Shown here: positions 1 through 10,473 of the stretch, piece by piece
Layout of the letters: the number at the start of each line of letters is the position of its first letter
How positions within the stretch are numbered: the stretch's first letter is position 1
Source of the DNA: Paralithodes platypus
Lineage: Eukaryota; Arthropoda; Malacostraca; Decapoda; Lithodidae
Direction of reading: 5' to 3'
NCBI GenBank assembly: GCA_032716605.1
Contig: CM064502.1
Coordinates: 54,364,932 to 54,428,931, forward strand
DNA length: 64,000 nucleotides
Made by a program: the position numbers and the translations under genes
Notes under the pieces: model-generated
Seen by the model: the letters and a program-made list of their open reading frames with translations, nothing else
Database searches by the model: none
What the model was told of the DNA's origin: nothing

Positions 1-515
1 CATCAGGGGTATTTAGAAACCTTTAGTTTTGTTACTTCATCCTCTGCAGGTGTCTTTGAGTTAGCTGTGGGCAGAAAACTAATTTTGGGGAGGTAATTAT
101 AATATAAGAGTGAGAGAACTATTTCTTATTGCTAATCTGGTAACCTCTGCGTCATATGTGCGTGAAAGGGTTAAACAAAATCCTAGACAACCTATGAATA
201 TAAGCAAACTGTTATATATATAAAGAAATACCAAAAGCCGTAAAATATTATGTGAAGTGGAAGAAGAAATAACGAAAAACGTAGAACAGGAAAGGAGAAC
301 TAGCATTATATATATTATTATATCTATCTATCTATCTATCTATCTACCTATCTAATACAAAAATATAACCTATATACCGGTATATGGTACTTAACAACAA
401 TATTATATACTATATATATATATATATATATATATTCGAAATTTAGTAAAATAATAATGCAACACGAAAGGCAGAGAAACTCCTTCGATACCCAAAATAG
501 TAGGGTGGATTGGTT

Positions 516-896
516 TTAAGGGGGGTCACCTGCGTTTTTATCTTTCTCACCTTTTCTCTCTTTCTCTGGCTTGTATCCATTCGGCCCCATTCAGCCAACT
601 ATTTTAAGACGTTTATGCCCATTCAAGTGTCGATTTCTTCCTGGCGAGCGATAGCGAGCCAGCAGTGTATGGAGAAATTCGGCTTTGCCGGAGACATTTT
701 TCTATCGAAAAATTTACAAATTTAGCTAGTTGTAAAAAAATATACAGTATATGCTGGCTCGCTACCGCTCGCCAGGAAAATATTGGCACCTGGATGAGGG
801 TAAACGTCTTATAACAGTAGGCTGAATGGGGCCGAATGGATACAAGCCAAAGAAAGAGGGAGAGAAAGAGACAAGAAGCGAGGTGGGCTCCCTTAA
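516..896 (+). mobile_element. MITE family A copy (TTAA-flanked foldback)
   Basis: Bounded by TTAA at 516 and 893, with inverted ends (AAGGGGGGTCACCT against AGGTGGGCTCCCTT) and a long internal inverted repeat around TGGCGAGCGATAGCGAGCC. No coding capacity. TTAA target sites are typical of piggyBac-type transposases; the family assignment is inferred. Confidence 0.85.
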
Positions 897-978
897 ATAA
901 ATGTAATTGTTGTGTTGGCAGGTGAAGGAAGGTGGTTTAGGAAGGTAATATGAGGTGGTAAGCGTCACTACTGTACAA

Positions 979-1346
979 TTAAGGGGCTCACCTCGTTTTT
1001 GTCTTTCTCTCTCCCTTTTTCTCTGGGTTGTATCCATTCGGCCCCATTTAGCCTACTGATTTAAGACGTACATCCCCATCCAGGTGTCTATTTTTTCCTG
1101 GCGAGCGGTAGCGAGCCAACATATTTATTTTATTTGGTTTTGACAGCAGGCTAAATTTTTACATTTTTCGATGGAAAAAAAAATCCGGCGAAGCCGGATT
1201 TCTCCATACAATGCTGGCTCGCTATAGCTCGCCAGGAAAAAATCGACACCTGAATGGGGATAAGTCTTAAAACAGTAGGCTGAATGGGGCCGAATGAATA
1301 CAAGCCAAAGAAAAGGAGTGAAAAAAAAGCAGGTCACCCTCCTTAA
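979..1346 (-). mobile_element. MITE family A copy (inverted)
   Basis: Same element as at 516-896 in the opposite orientation, TTAA at 979 and 1343. The two copies are only 82 bp apart and form a larger potential hairpin. Confidence 0.83.
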
Positions 1347-1520
1347 CATGTCGTATAATTCACACTTTTCACAATCCACTTTTAAGAGTGTGGCTTTCTT
1401 TATTTTCATCTTTTTCTTCAATATGATATTTTATTTTGTCTTTCGTATCCTTTTATTTTTGTTTCGTATGCCTTCATTTATTCGTTCTTGTTTTCTATCC
1501 TAGCTGAATTGGTTTTAATT

Positions 1521-1719
1521 AAGCCGGTATCACACGAGCGCTTTTTCACTCAACAATTATCCTTAACACTGGTCTGGCAGCTTATGAGGTCAAAATTTCG
1601 AATATTTCGGTCACCTAAATTCATCTATCAACAGTCTAGTTTCCGATACCAGTGCAAAATATTCCAGAAATGTTGCCAGTAAAATGTTGACTATAAAAGC
1701 TCTCGTGTGATACCGGCTT
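1521..1719 (+). mobile_element. MITE family H copy
   Basis: About 200 bp with terminal inverted repeats AAGCCGGTATCACACGAGCG and the near-exact complement at 1700-1719. Related copies lie at 27859-28068 and 34748-34925. No coding capacity. Confidence 0.8.
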
Positions 1720-2099
1720 TATTATTACCTTGCTTCTCACGTTGCTTTGTTTGTTTGTTCATAAATTATCTGGCTATAATTTATTCCTTGTTTTCATGTC
1801 ATCGGGTTTTTTTTTTTTTTTTTTTTTTCAGGCAAATAAATTAGAGCTCATTATTATTAGCGTAGATTATATATTTATATATATATATATATATACCGGT
1901 ATATATATATTGTTCTTAGGTACCATATATAAATGTTTCCGTATTAGACATTGCTGTTATTGTTGTTGGTATGGTAATAGTGATATTCGTTCTTTTAGTT
2001 TTTACTGATATTTATTTGTTGCTGTTGCAACTTCTATATTTTATTCTATTAGTTTATTTTGTCTCTGTTTCTGAGTATCGTTAGAGGATATTATTTAGT

Positions 2100-2425
2100 T
2101 TAAGGGGAGATCTCCACTTGAGGATTTTTTTTCTTGACCCCTTTCTCCCTCATGTTTAGCCCTATTGCTTTTGATATTATAAAACGTTTGCCCCATTAGT
2201 TTAGCGATTTTAAGAACTTTCACCCCATATTAAGACCTTTCGTGCAATTCAGGTGTCGATTTTATCCTGGCGAGCGATAGCGAGCCTGTAATTTAAGAGA
2301 AACCGGCTTTCAGCCGGGAAATGTTTCTACCGAAAAATTTACAAATTTATCTTGAAAGGGGGTCTAGGGGGTGTAATTTTAAGATTGATGGAATTCTAGG
2401 GAACGAACTAAAAACCTCCCCTTAA
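2100..2425 (+). mobile_element. MITE family B copy (TTAA-flanked)
   Basis: TTAAGGGGAG at the left end and CTCCCCTTAA at the right. It contains the same GCGAGCGATAGCGAGCC core and the AAAAATTTACAAATTTA segment seen in family A, but its arms differ. Several more copies occur in the window. Confidence 0.82.
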
Positions 2426-2665
2426 GAAGGATACGTGGAATTAATAGGATTAATTGAGTTGTTTTGTTTCCCTGTGCTTGTTAGAGGGTATTCATGCAGA
2501 CCTATAACACCATCAAGCAAGCAAATGACTTCACAATATTACTGTTCACATTTGTGTTATTTTGTGTATGAAAGTCTATGGTGTGACACAACCAGACTTG
2601 GATTGGAGGTTGGCTTAAGCATGAACTGAAGGGCTTCCATCACTTCCTCTCCCCCGATGTAGTTG

Positions 2666-3031
2666 TTAAGGGGGGTCACCGTTTTTGTTGTTGTATCTTT
2701 CTCTCCTTTTCTCGCTTCCCCTGACTTGTATCCATTCGGCCCCGTTCAACCAACTGTTTTAAGACGTTCATCCCCATGCATGTGTCGATTTCTTCCTGGC
2801 GAGCCAGCATTCTATTGAGAAATCTGGCTTCGCTGGAGACATGTTTCTATCGAAAAATTTACAAATTTAGCTTGCTGTCAAAACCAAAATATTGATATGT
2901 TGGCTCGCTACCGCTCGCCAGGAAAATATTGACACCTGGATGGGAGTAAACGTCTTAAAACAGTAGGCTGAATGGATACAAGCCAAAGAGAGAGGGAGAG
3001 AAAGAGAAAAGAGTGAGGTGGGCTCCCTTAA
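2666..3031 (+). mobile_element. MITE family A copy
   Basis: TTAA at 2666 and 3028 with the family A ends. The left core arm has lost the GATAGCGAG stretch. It lies about 340 bp upstream of the first visible Dmrt exon. Confidence 0.82.
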
Positions 3032-3370
3032 TAATGCCTAAGACCTTCTCTGAACCCTTCTCATTACTCGTGGTTGTGTTCAGCTTTATAGCATGAACAA
3101 TGTAAGCGAGTCTAGAAGAAAAAAATATTAAAAACAATGGAAATCTGAGAAATATAATATTGATGGAGAATAGTCATGGCTTCACCAAACCTGCATCGGT
3201 AATCGTAAGTAGGTAGATGGGCCGGTGGATAATTTTGCTGAATCGATTTCCTTCCCACCACATATCTTCAGATTATGAATTTGTGCTCTACACGTTTTAT
3301 ATTTATTTCACCCCAGATCAGAGAAGTGCGACTCTAAATTAATCCTTTCTCTCTCTTTCTTCCCCCCTAG

Positions 3371-3789
3371 ATTCTGGCTACGAAAGCGTGGGAGGGAGAC
3401 GGAACATTACGCTAAGCCAAAACGTCCTCGCCTCCGCCTCCTCCCTGAACCAAAACATCCTTGCCACATCCTCTTCACTGAACCAAAACATCCTCGCTAC
3501 ATCCTCTTCACTGAACCAAAATGTCCTCGTCGCCACCGCCTCCTGCAGCGCGTCATCTTCCTCCTGCCCTGGCAAGAGGCGGCAACACTGTACCTACTGC
3601 AAGAACCACGGCTTCACCTCCCGCAAGAGCAACCATCAGTGTGACTTCACCCACTGCCCCTGCCTCCTGTGCAAGCTGACTAGGATCTCCAGGCTGGTGA
3701 TGCGGCACCAACAGCGACTCTGGCGACACCTCAAGGATACCAGGAAGAAGGAGGAGCCAGAGTGTACTTTGGGCAGCTCCAAGCAACAG
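3371..3789 (+). CDS. iDmrt1: Double-DM-domain (Dmrt) gene, exon with first DM domain
   Basis: This exon encodes the first DM zinc-binding domain of a doublesex/mab-3 related transcription factor, a nuclear DNA-binding protein family used in sexual differentiation. A pyrimidine-rich tract ending in AG at 3369-3370 gives the acceptor and GTGGGT at 3790 the donor. The exon enters with two bases of a split codon, so an upstream exon exists but was not found. After a Ser/Asn-rich segment of four 11-residue repeats (3412-3543) the DM domain runs from about 3574 to 3740, with CTYCKNHG, then NHQC, CPCLLC and the recognition-helix-like MRHQQR. The Cys/His ligands are present, but the spacing between the second His and the next Cys is two residues shorter than usual. 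The 3' junction is phase 0 and joins the second DM exon in frame. Two DM domains in one protein occur in nematode MAB-3 and, as I recall, in decapod iDmrt1/iDMY. The exact orthologue is an inference. Confidence 0.88.
3412..3543 (+). repeat. Coding tandem repeat, 33 bp x 4, in the first DM exon
   Basis: Four in-frame 33-bp units (3412, 3445, 3478, 3511) encode 11-residue repeats of the type LNQNILATSSS. The second and third are identical in protein; the first and fourth are diverged. They lie directly N-terminal to the first DM domain and are likely disordered. Copy number may vary between alleles. Confidence 0.9.
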
Positions 3790-3794
3790 GTGGG

Positions 3795-3795
<1 letters not shown>

Positions 3796-3858
<63 letters not shown>
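3796..3858 (+). repeat. (GA)n microsatellite just after the first DM exon donor
   Basis: About 30 GA dinucleotides begin six bases after the donor at 3790. In this position the run could influence splicing through purine-binding factors, but that is inference. Confidence 0.95.
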
Positions 3859-3860
<2 letters not shown>

Positions 3861-4237
3861 AAATTTAAACGAAGGAGAACCCGTCTAGCAGCATTTATAT
3901 TAAATCAAGCAATGATAGCAATAACCACCTGTATTTTTTTCTTTTAAAAGAAAATATACACACATTGTGTCTTTCAAGTAGGCTATTGATCAATCAGAAA
4001 CCTGGAATTTTACAGATTCGAAATCCTTTACTTTGAATTTCTCAAAGAAAAATGCAGAGGATAATTTTAGGTGTGACTTAGAGAGATAAGAAAGGCTATT
4101 GGGTCAGAAAAAAGACAAATGGAAACTGCATTCTTCTTATTATAGATAGACTTGGGGAGATGAGGGTATTGGGCAGATCACCTATTTTGGAGAGTTGCTA
4201 ATTATGACAGTACCGTACCAGAGCAACATGGACAGTT

Positions 4238-4779
4238 TGTTTGTTGTTGATGCTGTTCCCCAGGCTGCCTGGCCGAACAGCCCCAAGGCCCCGAGCAAGG
4301 CCAAGGCCATAACCGAGCACCCCCGCAGAACCCTCCCTGCCTACCACAATAAAAGCCTGGGTGACCGAAGCCACTCCATGGCGGGGAGCTGAGGAGGGTG
4401 AGGAAACGCCCAGGAAACCAAAGCCCCACCCAGGGCCCTGTGCCCCTCAGCAATTATGAAGAGAAAGTTGAGGGGCAAAGGAAAAATGTGACGCTTTGGC
4501 TTCCAATCTGCCAACTTCTAGGTTGGCAGATCGGGAGGTCAATCCACGGAAGAGACACCGTCACTTGAGATCTAGAAAATATATGAGTGAAAGGAACAGT
4601 CAGAGTAAGCTATGGGTATGGCAGAGATAGCTCAGTTCTCACTCTGATAGACCAACCCATCACCACATGACTAGAACCCAATCCTCTTAGCATCAGCTAG
4701 GAAAGGCCCTAGCAAGCCGCCTTTGGTGGGGGGATAGCTTCCCTATATCAACCCCTTTCGGGGTTGGGCACCCGCCTGG
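4238..4779 (-). mobile_element. Long SINE with (AAC)n tail, copy 1
   Basis: Minus-strand copy of a roughly 530-bp SINE, head at 4779 and tail at 4238. It is flanked by the 12-bp target-site duplication ACATGGACAGTT (4226-4237 and 4780-4791). The 3' end matches the terminus of the Jockey/I-like LINE at 28069. It sits in the intron between the two DM exons, antisense to the gene. Confidence 0.88.
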
Positions 4780-5303
4780 ACATGGACAGTTGTACCGTTT
4801 CCTTGTTGTTTTATATCTAAGAAATGTATGTTTATTAAAATTAGTGTAAAGTACCTCTTCTAGTCTAAAAGGTGACATACCCTTTTTCTACCAGTCAGAT
4901 TACTGTAAGTTTAAACTATATTATTTGCTACAAATATTTGCTTCAGATTCAATTACACATGCCTGTAATAAACAAAAAAACTGTAATTCATAATCTGGTC
5001 GAAACAAGAAATATATCCATTTTTATTAGTTTTTTTCTTTCTATTTCGTTCTTTTATGATATTATTAATGTACTTGGATTTTTTTTAATAAAGACCTATT
5101 ATTTGTGAAATATTGTGAAAAATCTGTTATCTTCCAGTAAGTTGTGGGGGTGAGTGAGTGAAGTGAGAAAAAGTAAATTTTATGATGGCTACATGTTTTT
5201 CATAATACGTGTTGCGTTACGCGCGAGCAACTGTGGCCTTCAACCATCCGATACATCTCCTTTTATTCGTGTACATATAACTCACTATCGTTTTCCTCTC
5301 CAG

Positions 5304-5449
5304 AAGTGCGATATGTGCCGGAACCACGGGGTGCTGAAGGAGAAGCGGGCCCACAAGAATCTGTGCCCCTACCAGAAGTGCCAGTGTGACCTCTGCAACC
5401 TAACTCGCCGCCGCAGGAACATCATGAGGCACCAACAGCGGGTCAGGAG
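5304..5449 (+). CDS. iDmrt1: Double-DM-domain (Dmrt) gene, exon with second DM domain
   Basis: The acceptor is CTCTCCAG ending at 5303 and the donor AG|GTCAGT begins at 5450. The exon starts on a codon boundary with KCDMCRNHG and continues with a canonical DM zinc module: C-x2-C-x2-H-x8-H-x3-C-x4-C-x-C-x2-C, all eight ligands in the standard spacing. The helix NIMRHQQRVRR follows and its last Arg codon is split by the intron. This is the better conserved of the two DM domains. Reading upstream of the acceptor is possible in this frame, but that is intron read-through and has no start context. The exon ends with two bases of an Arg codon, completed by the first G of the exon at 9391. A 44-bp minisatellite starts at the donor. 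Confidence 0.92.
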
Positions 5450-5840
5450 GTCAGTTGGGATGTCAGAGGTCAGGTCAACTTGGTGGTGGATGTAAGAGTC
5501 AAGATGTCAGTGTTCAGGTCAGCTTGGTGGTGGATGTAAGAGTCAAGGTCTCAGAGTTCAGGTCAGCTTGGTGGTGGATGTAAGAGTCAGTGTGTTAGTG
5601 TTCAGGTCAGCTTGGTGGTGGATGTAAGAGTCAGGATGTCAGTGCACAGGTCAGCTTGGTGGCGGATGTAAGAGTCAAGGTGTCAGAGTTCAGGTCAGCT
5701 TGTTGGTGGATGTAAGAGTCAAGATGTCAGAGTTCAGGTCAGCTTGGTGGTGGATGTAAGAGTCAGAGTTCAGGTCAGCTTGGTGGCGGATGTAAGAGTC
5801 AGAGTTCAGGTCAGCTTGGTGATGGAGAGGACTAGATCAG
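5450..5840 (+). repeat. 44-bp minisatellite starting at the second DM exon donor
   Basis: Roughly eight imperfect units of about 44 bp carry the motif GGTCAGCTTGGTGGTGGATG followed by TAAGAGTCA and a variable joint. The first unit overlaps the splice donor (GTCAGT), so the array may have grown from the exon-intron boundary. Units near 5765-5830 are shortened. Confidence 0.9.
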
Positions 5841-7446
5841 GATGTCAGTTTTCAATACAAATACTTCAACTTACATATTCTATCACATTACAATTTTAGT
5901 CAGTTTCTGAAGAACAAAGGGGTTCTTGGAGTTTGTTTTTACCCCCTTTTGATTTTAAGATGATATTCCTAAGCAGAATGGAAACTTTCAGTGGTAGAGC
6001 CAATATATATATATATATATTGTTATATTACACCATAGTATTGAAGGGGATATTCAGGTCATGGCATCAATATTAAAGTAAAAGATAAAAAGTCAGGGGT
6101 CTTAATTCATCTTAGTAGTTGTTATGCCAGGAAATTTACTGGACTGGTCATAGGTTCGAACTAAACTGGGTAGGATAGCAACGCACATACAGTATATAGC
6201 ATACTTAGATTACAATGCGACGATATGTAACACAGGAAAGAGATTAAGAAGACCTTATTTATACACACAGGCAGTAATAAGTTAAAACATTTGATTATAT
6301 ATGGAGGACCGTAGTTAACTTATTTTACACTAGTTTTTGGTAAGCGGGCAAAGGTAGAAAATGGGGGTCCCTCTATATAGAAAACGAGTTTAAATGATCA
6401 ACTGAACTAAACCTGGTAAGGCACAAGTTACGTGTAATTGTATGGGGGAAGAATGTGATTCACAAACTGACACTATATGACTATAACACAGTTGCCGAAT
6501 CACATAAAGTGCCACAGGCTTCCAGGTATAATCCTATATGTCTGGGGATAGAAATAGTGTGAAGTGTGTTCACGAGTGGAATATGATTTTAAGGCAAGCA
6601 ATTAGGGTTTTAAAGAGCCTTAAGACAGTGAATGAGCTTTTATGCTTTTACCAGGAGTAGGGGGAAGGCTAAGTCTGTCACAATCAATCATGGGTTGGAG
6701 TTGATGGCCGAGGTCTTTGGTAGGCTTGTGGCCCACAGCTTTAGATCCGCTTCTTGCGTAGTTGGCTTTCAGTGATAAGTTGGTTTCCGTAGGAGGACCA
6801 GGCGACCAAAGTCCTTTCTCCCAAGGCCAAACATTTACCTCGCTACCAACTGAATGAGAAGTATTATACTCAGATTGGCCTAATACACAATCCGCATCCC
6901 AGCCCGGATCCAAGGCCAAATCAGTTGATGAGCCAGAGGGTAGAATAATTGCTTCCCAGGAACAGCCCCAAACCAATTCCTTTGATTGGCCTAATACATG
7001 ATCAGTTGCCAAGACCTGAACAATGTCACTGGAAGTCTTGGCTGGGGTAGATCGTCGGCGGTGGTCTTGATTCTGGCGGCGACGTCTCTGTTGGTGTTGT
7101 TCCTACAAGAAGGGCCTGGTGTGGTTAGCCCCATGTGGTGAGCCTGGTGGTAGCCGCTCTGATGGTGGTGGCTGCGGGATGGGGCCTGGTGCGGACTAGA
7201 AGGGCTCGTGTGGTCGGGGGAGGGCTGGCTCTTGTGCCTTTCTGTTGTTGTGGTGATGGTTGCTATTCGTGTGATGATCTACGGCCTGATTTGTGGTCTC
7301 TTTCTTTCTTCCTGCTGCATTATAGTAGTGAAGATGTAAAGATGAATGGGGGGAGATGAGGATCAGGAGTATTATTTCTCAAGTTCAATAAATGCATCCA
7401 ATGATTGTTTGATTATAATAAAAATGCCATGTGATTTGAAAGGGTT
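5841..7446. other. Intron stretch with no recognised gene
   Basis: Between the minisatellite and the RTE-like insertion I see a short TA run near 6001 and otherwise unique-looking sequence. Open frames here (for example about 130 codons on the minus strand at 6620-7012) have no recognisable domain and unlikely composition. Confidence 0.6.
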
Positions 7447-7473
7447 AACACACATTGGTATGGTGGTGAGATA

Positions 7474-9333
7474 GTGATAGAATGGGTATGGAAAATGTGC
7501 AAACTAGCATGGGAGAAGGGGAGTGCACCCGATGACTGGAAGACTGGCATAATAGTCCCTCTATATAAGGGCAAAGGGGAAAGAGGAGTGTGTGGTAACC
7601 ACCGAGGAATATGTCTTCTAAGCTTAGTAGGGAAGGTATACAGTAGGGTAGTGATTGAGAGAGAGAGAGTGAGAACGGAGAAATGGATAGGCGACGAGCA
7701 GGGAGGTTTTAGGAAGGGAAGAGGATGTGTAGAACAGATTTTTACCCTGAATTGTGTTGTGGAGAAGTATCTGGAGAAGAAACAAAAGGTGTATGTTGCC
7801 TTTATGGACTTGGAGAAAGCATATGACAGAGTGGATAGAGAAGGTTTGTGGAAAGTACTTAGAATATACGGAGTAGAGGACAAGTTGCTGAAAGCAGTGA
7901 AGAGCATGTATGAGGGTGCAAAGGCGGCAGTACGTGTGGAGAGTGAGCAGAGCGAGTTCTTTGACCTGAATGTTGGTTTGAAACGGGTGTGTGATGTCCC
8001 CGTGGTTGTTGTTGTTGTTGTTGTTCCCCAAGCTGCCTGGCCGAACAGCCCCAAGGCCCCGAGCAAGGCCAAGGCCATAACCGAGCGCCCCCACAGAACC
8101 CTCCCTGCCGACCACAATAAAGCCTGGGCGACCGAAGCCACTCCATGGCGGGGAGCTGAGGAGGGTGCGGAAACGCCCGGGAAACCAAAGCCCCACCCAG
8201 GGCCCTGTGCCCCTCACCAATTATGAAGAGAAAGTTGAGGGGCAAACGAAAAATGTGACGCTTTGGCTTCCAATCTTGGTAGATTGGGAGGTCAATCCAC
8301 GGAAGAGACGCCGTCACTTGAGATCTAGAAAATATATAAGTAAAAGGAACAGTCAGAGTAAGCTATGGGTATGGCAGAGATCGCTCAGTTCTCACTCTGA
8401 TAGACCAGCCCATCACCACCCCCGTGGTTGTTTACTGTATATATGGATGGAGTCATGAAATAAATACTATCAAGAGCAGTGGATGTTGGTGTATCGCTGA
8501 AAAGGGAGGGAATTGAGTGGAAGCTACCTATACTGCTTTTTGCGGATGATACAGTTCTGATGAGTGATAATGAATGGGAGTTGCAGGGTCTGGTAAATGA
8601 GTTTGGAACAGTGTGCGAAAAACGGAATTTGAAGGTAAATGCGGGGAAGAGCAAGGTTATGGTCTTCGAAAGGGGTGAAGTCACAGAGTGTGAGGTGAAG
8701 CTGAACGGTCAGGCTATGGAGATCGTCAACTCTTTTAAGTATCTGGGCAGTGTGTTGAGTAAAGATGGGACTATGGATGAAGAAGTGTGGGAGAGGGTAC
8801 AACAGGGGAAGAGGGTTGTAGGAACGCTAAAAGCAGTAACAAGAAATAGGGTGATCAGTATGGAAGTGAAAAAGTCCTTGCAAGACAGTGTGGTAATCCC
8901 GACACTGACTTACGGAAGCGAAGCATGGACGTTGGTTGAGAGACTCAGACCAAGAGTGAGAGCAGTGGAAATGAATTACTTAAGGAGTGCGTGCGGAGTT
9001 ACATGGAGGGATAGACAGACTAATGAGGAAGTAAGAAGGAGGTGTGGTGTGGAGGTAGATGTGCTGGAAAGTGTGAAAAGGAACAACTTGAGATGGTTCG
9101 GCCATATGGAACGTATGGAAAGCAAGAGAATGACTAAGAGGGTGTACGAGAGCGAGGTGGAGGGACAGAGAGGGAGAGGTAGACCGAATGAGAGGTGGAA
9201 GGATGGAGTGAGGAAGTACATGAACGAAGGCGGTGCTGGTTGGAGGGAGGGGCGTCGACTGACTGGGGACAGAGGTGCATGGGGGCAGTTCGTTCGTGGC
9301 CACCCCTTCGGGGATCACGGCATCAGGCAATAG
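7474..9333 (+). pseudogene. Reverse transcriptase pseudogene of the RTE-like LINE
   Basis: The two open blocks (7474-8000 and 8479-9333) are parts of one reverse transcriptase split by the SINE. The catalytic FADDT is in the second block. The frame ends GDHGIRQ then TAG, and this TAG is the first part of the (ATAG)n tail, so there is no separate 3' UTR. Breaks: a deletion before the SINE and a nonsense codon after it. Confidence 0.88.
8011..8419 (-). mobile_element. Long SINE copy 2, inserted in the RTE-like LINE
   Basis: Minus-strand SINE with tail at 8011 and head at 8419, flanked by the 13-bp duplication CCCCGTGGTTGTT (7998-8010 and 8420-8432). The empty site is preserved in the RTE-like copy at 53.8-57.0 kb, which proves the insertion. 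Its 5' end starts at GGTGATGGGCTGG, the same truncation point as the copy at 24189. Confidence 0.92.
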
Positions 9334-9390
9334 ATAGATAGATAGAACACACATTCTTTGTGCCATCTGGCTAATATATTCTCCTTCCAG

Positions 9391-9667
9391 GGCCAAGGTG
9401 GTGACCAAACAGCTGGAGGCTCAGGTGTTCGATTATGTCATTGAGACTGAGAAGGAGCTGGCCCTCATCTCCGACTCCTTACCAGCCGAGCTCTCTGCAT
9501 CCCACAGTGGCCTGGACTTCCTGCCCCACCACCACCACAGCAACACCCGCGAGCCTTCTTCACCCTCGCCACCCGCCTCCCTCTCCTCCTCACCCCTCAA
9601 CCCCGGCAGCAGCTCCCCTGTCTTGCCCCCGAGGAAGGTGGCTGCCAATCATAACCACTCCCGAATG
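9391..9667 (+). CDS. iDmrt1: Double-DM-domain (Dmrt) gene, third visible exon
   Basis: The acceptor CTCCTTCCAG ends at 9390 and the donor ATG|GTGGGT starts at 9668. The first G completes the Arg codon left by the previous exon, and the frame continues AKVVTKQLEAQ, a charged helix that extends the second DM domain, then an acidic stretch (ETEKELALISD) and a His/Pro/Ser-rich low-complexity linker with HHHH near 9528. No known domain is seen in the linker. The exon ends in phase 0, matching the exon at 17998. A LINE insertion with its target-site duplication ends 35 bases upstream of this acceptor, so the branch point and pyrimidine tract occupy a very short native interval. If the donor were skipped, the frame would stop at TGA four codons into the intron. 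Confidence 0.75.
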
Positions 9668-9691
9668 GTGGGTTCCTGATTTGATTTGATA

Positions 9692-9798
9692 TTTATATGA
9701 TTGAGGGGACACTGACTGCTTTTTTGGCCTATAGATTAATTAATTCATAAATTCTTAGTTACCTCGCTAGACTTAGAAAAACATCCCCTAGACCTCCC

Positions 9799-9841
<43 letters not shown>

Positions 9842-10040
9842 AAGATAAATTTGTACGTTTTTTGGTAGAAAAATGTCTCGGCCGAAGGCCGGTTCCTCTT
9901 ACAATTACAGGCTCGCTGTCGCTCGCCAGGAAAAAATTGACACCTAAATGGCACAATAGGTCTTAAAATGTATAACGAAATAGGATGAAAGGTCTTAAAA
10001 TCGCCAAACAAACGGGCCAAACATCTAAAAATCCCTGAGT
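9692..10040 (-). mobile_element. MITE family B-like copy, degraded, with poly-C run
   Basis: Carries the family B landmarks in diverged form, including GCTCGCTGTCGCTCGCCAGG and the GAAAAATGTC segment, but the TTAA ends are lost. A homopolymer of about 40 C occupies 9798-9839; its length should be treated as unreliable. Confidence 0.65.
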
Positions 10041-10260
10041 ACCCATATCAAGTCTCATTTCCATAGTCCTCCTAAGGGCTTGGGGACTAGAAGGACACAA
10101 ACAGATAATCATACTATGCAATATTTTTTAGAGAGAAATACATAACCCTTTAAATTTAGAGGTCGTTAATAAATGGGGTACTTACTTCCTCACAGGATCA
10201 AGGGATAGGATGTTCCCTCTGTTCCCTTACGTATCCAACCATAGCACTTGTATCTGTGTT

Positions 10261-10473
10261 ATAGGTAGCGCCAACGAACTTTACAATAATCTTGATCCTT
10301 GACCTCTTTGTAACTTAAAAGGGCCTGGAGCAAATTGGCTGTAAATATCCACACCTATTTCTTGGTAGACTATTCCTAAATGGTAGAAACGTCAGCCCGA
10401 TTGCTTTCATTCATTTTGAGTTATAAGAAGTTAAGGGGTCAAGATTATTGTCAAGTTCGTTGGCGTTATCTAT
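10261..10473. mobile_element. Inverted-repeat MITE (related to family D)
   Basis: Ends ATAGGTAGCGCCAACGAAC and the inverted match near 10455-10473, arms of about 40 bp (ACAATAATCTTGATC against GATCAAGATTATTG-like). The centre resembles that of the two elements at 33351-33812. No coding capacity. Confidence 0.72.

Larger units (their letters stand above)
7457..9345 (+). mobile_element. RTE-like LINE, 5'-truncated, interrupted by a SINE
   Basis: A 5'-truncated non-LTR retrotransposon in the same orientation as the Dmrt gene. The 10-bp target duplication AACACACATT lies at 7447-7456 and 9346-9355, and the 3' end is an (ATAG)n tail. Motifs in order: DDWKTGIIVPLYKGKG, GGFRKGRGC, AFMDLEKAYDRV, then after the interruption LLFADDTVLMS and the C-terminal WFGHMERM and GRGRPNERWKDG. 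Compared with the longer copy at 53837-56994 it has a two-base deletion near 7985, a SINE at 8011-8419 and an in-frame TAA near 8460. It is therefore dead. Confidence 0.9.

Noticed and set aside
1..3370. Upstream exon of the Dmrt gene
   Set aside because: An exon ending in phase 1 is required, but I could not distinguish any candidate from MITE sequence and chance frames.
3762..3947. Arg-Glu repeat protein
   Set aside because: Translation of the (GA)n microsatellite after the exon donor.
6620..7012. Minus-strand frame of 130 codons in the Dmrt intron
   Set aside because: Opens with repeated short motifs (LGQS) but has no domain, no splice context and no coding-like neighbours.
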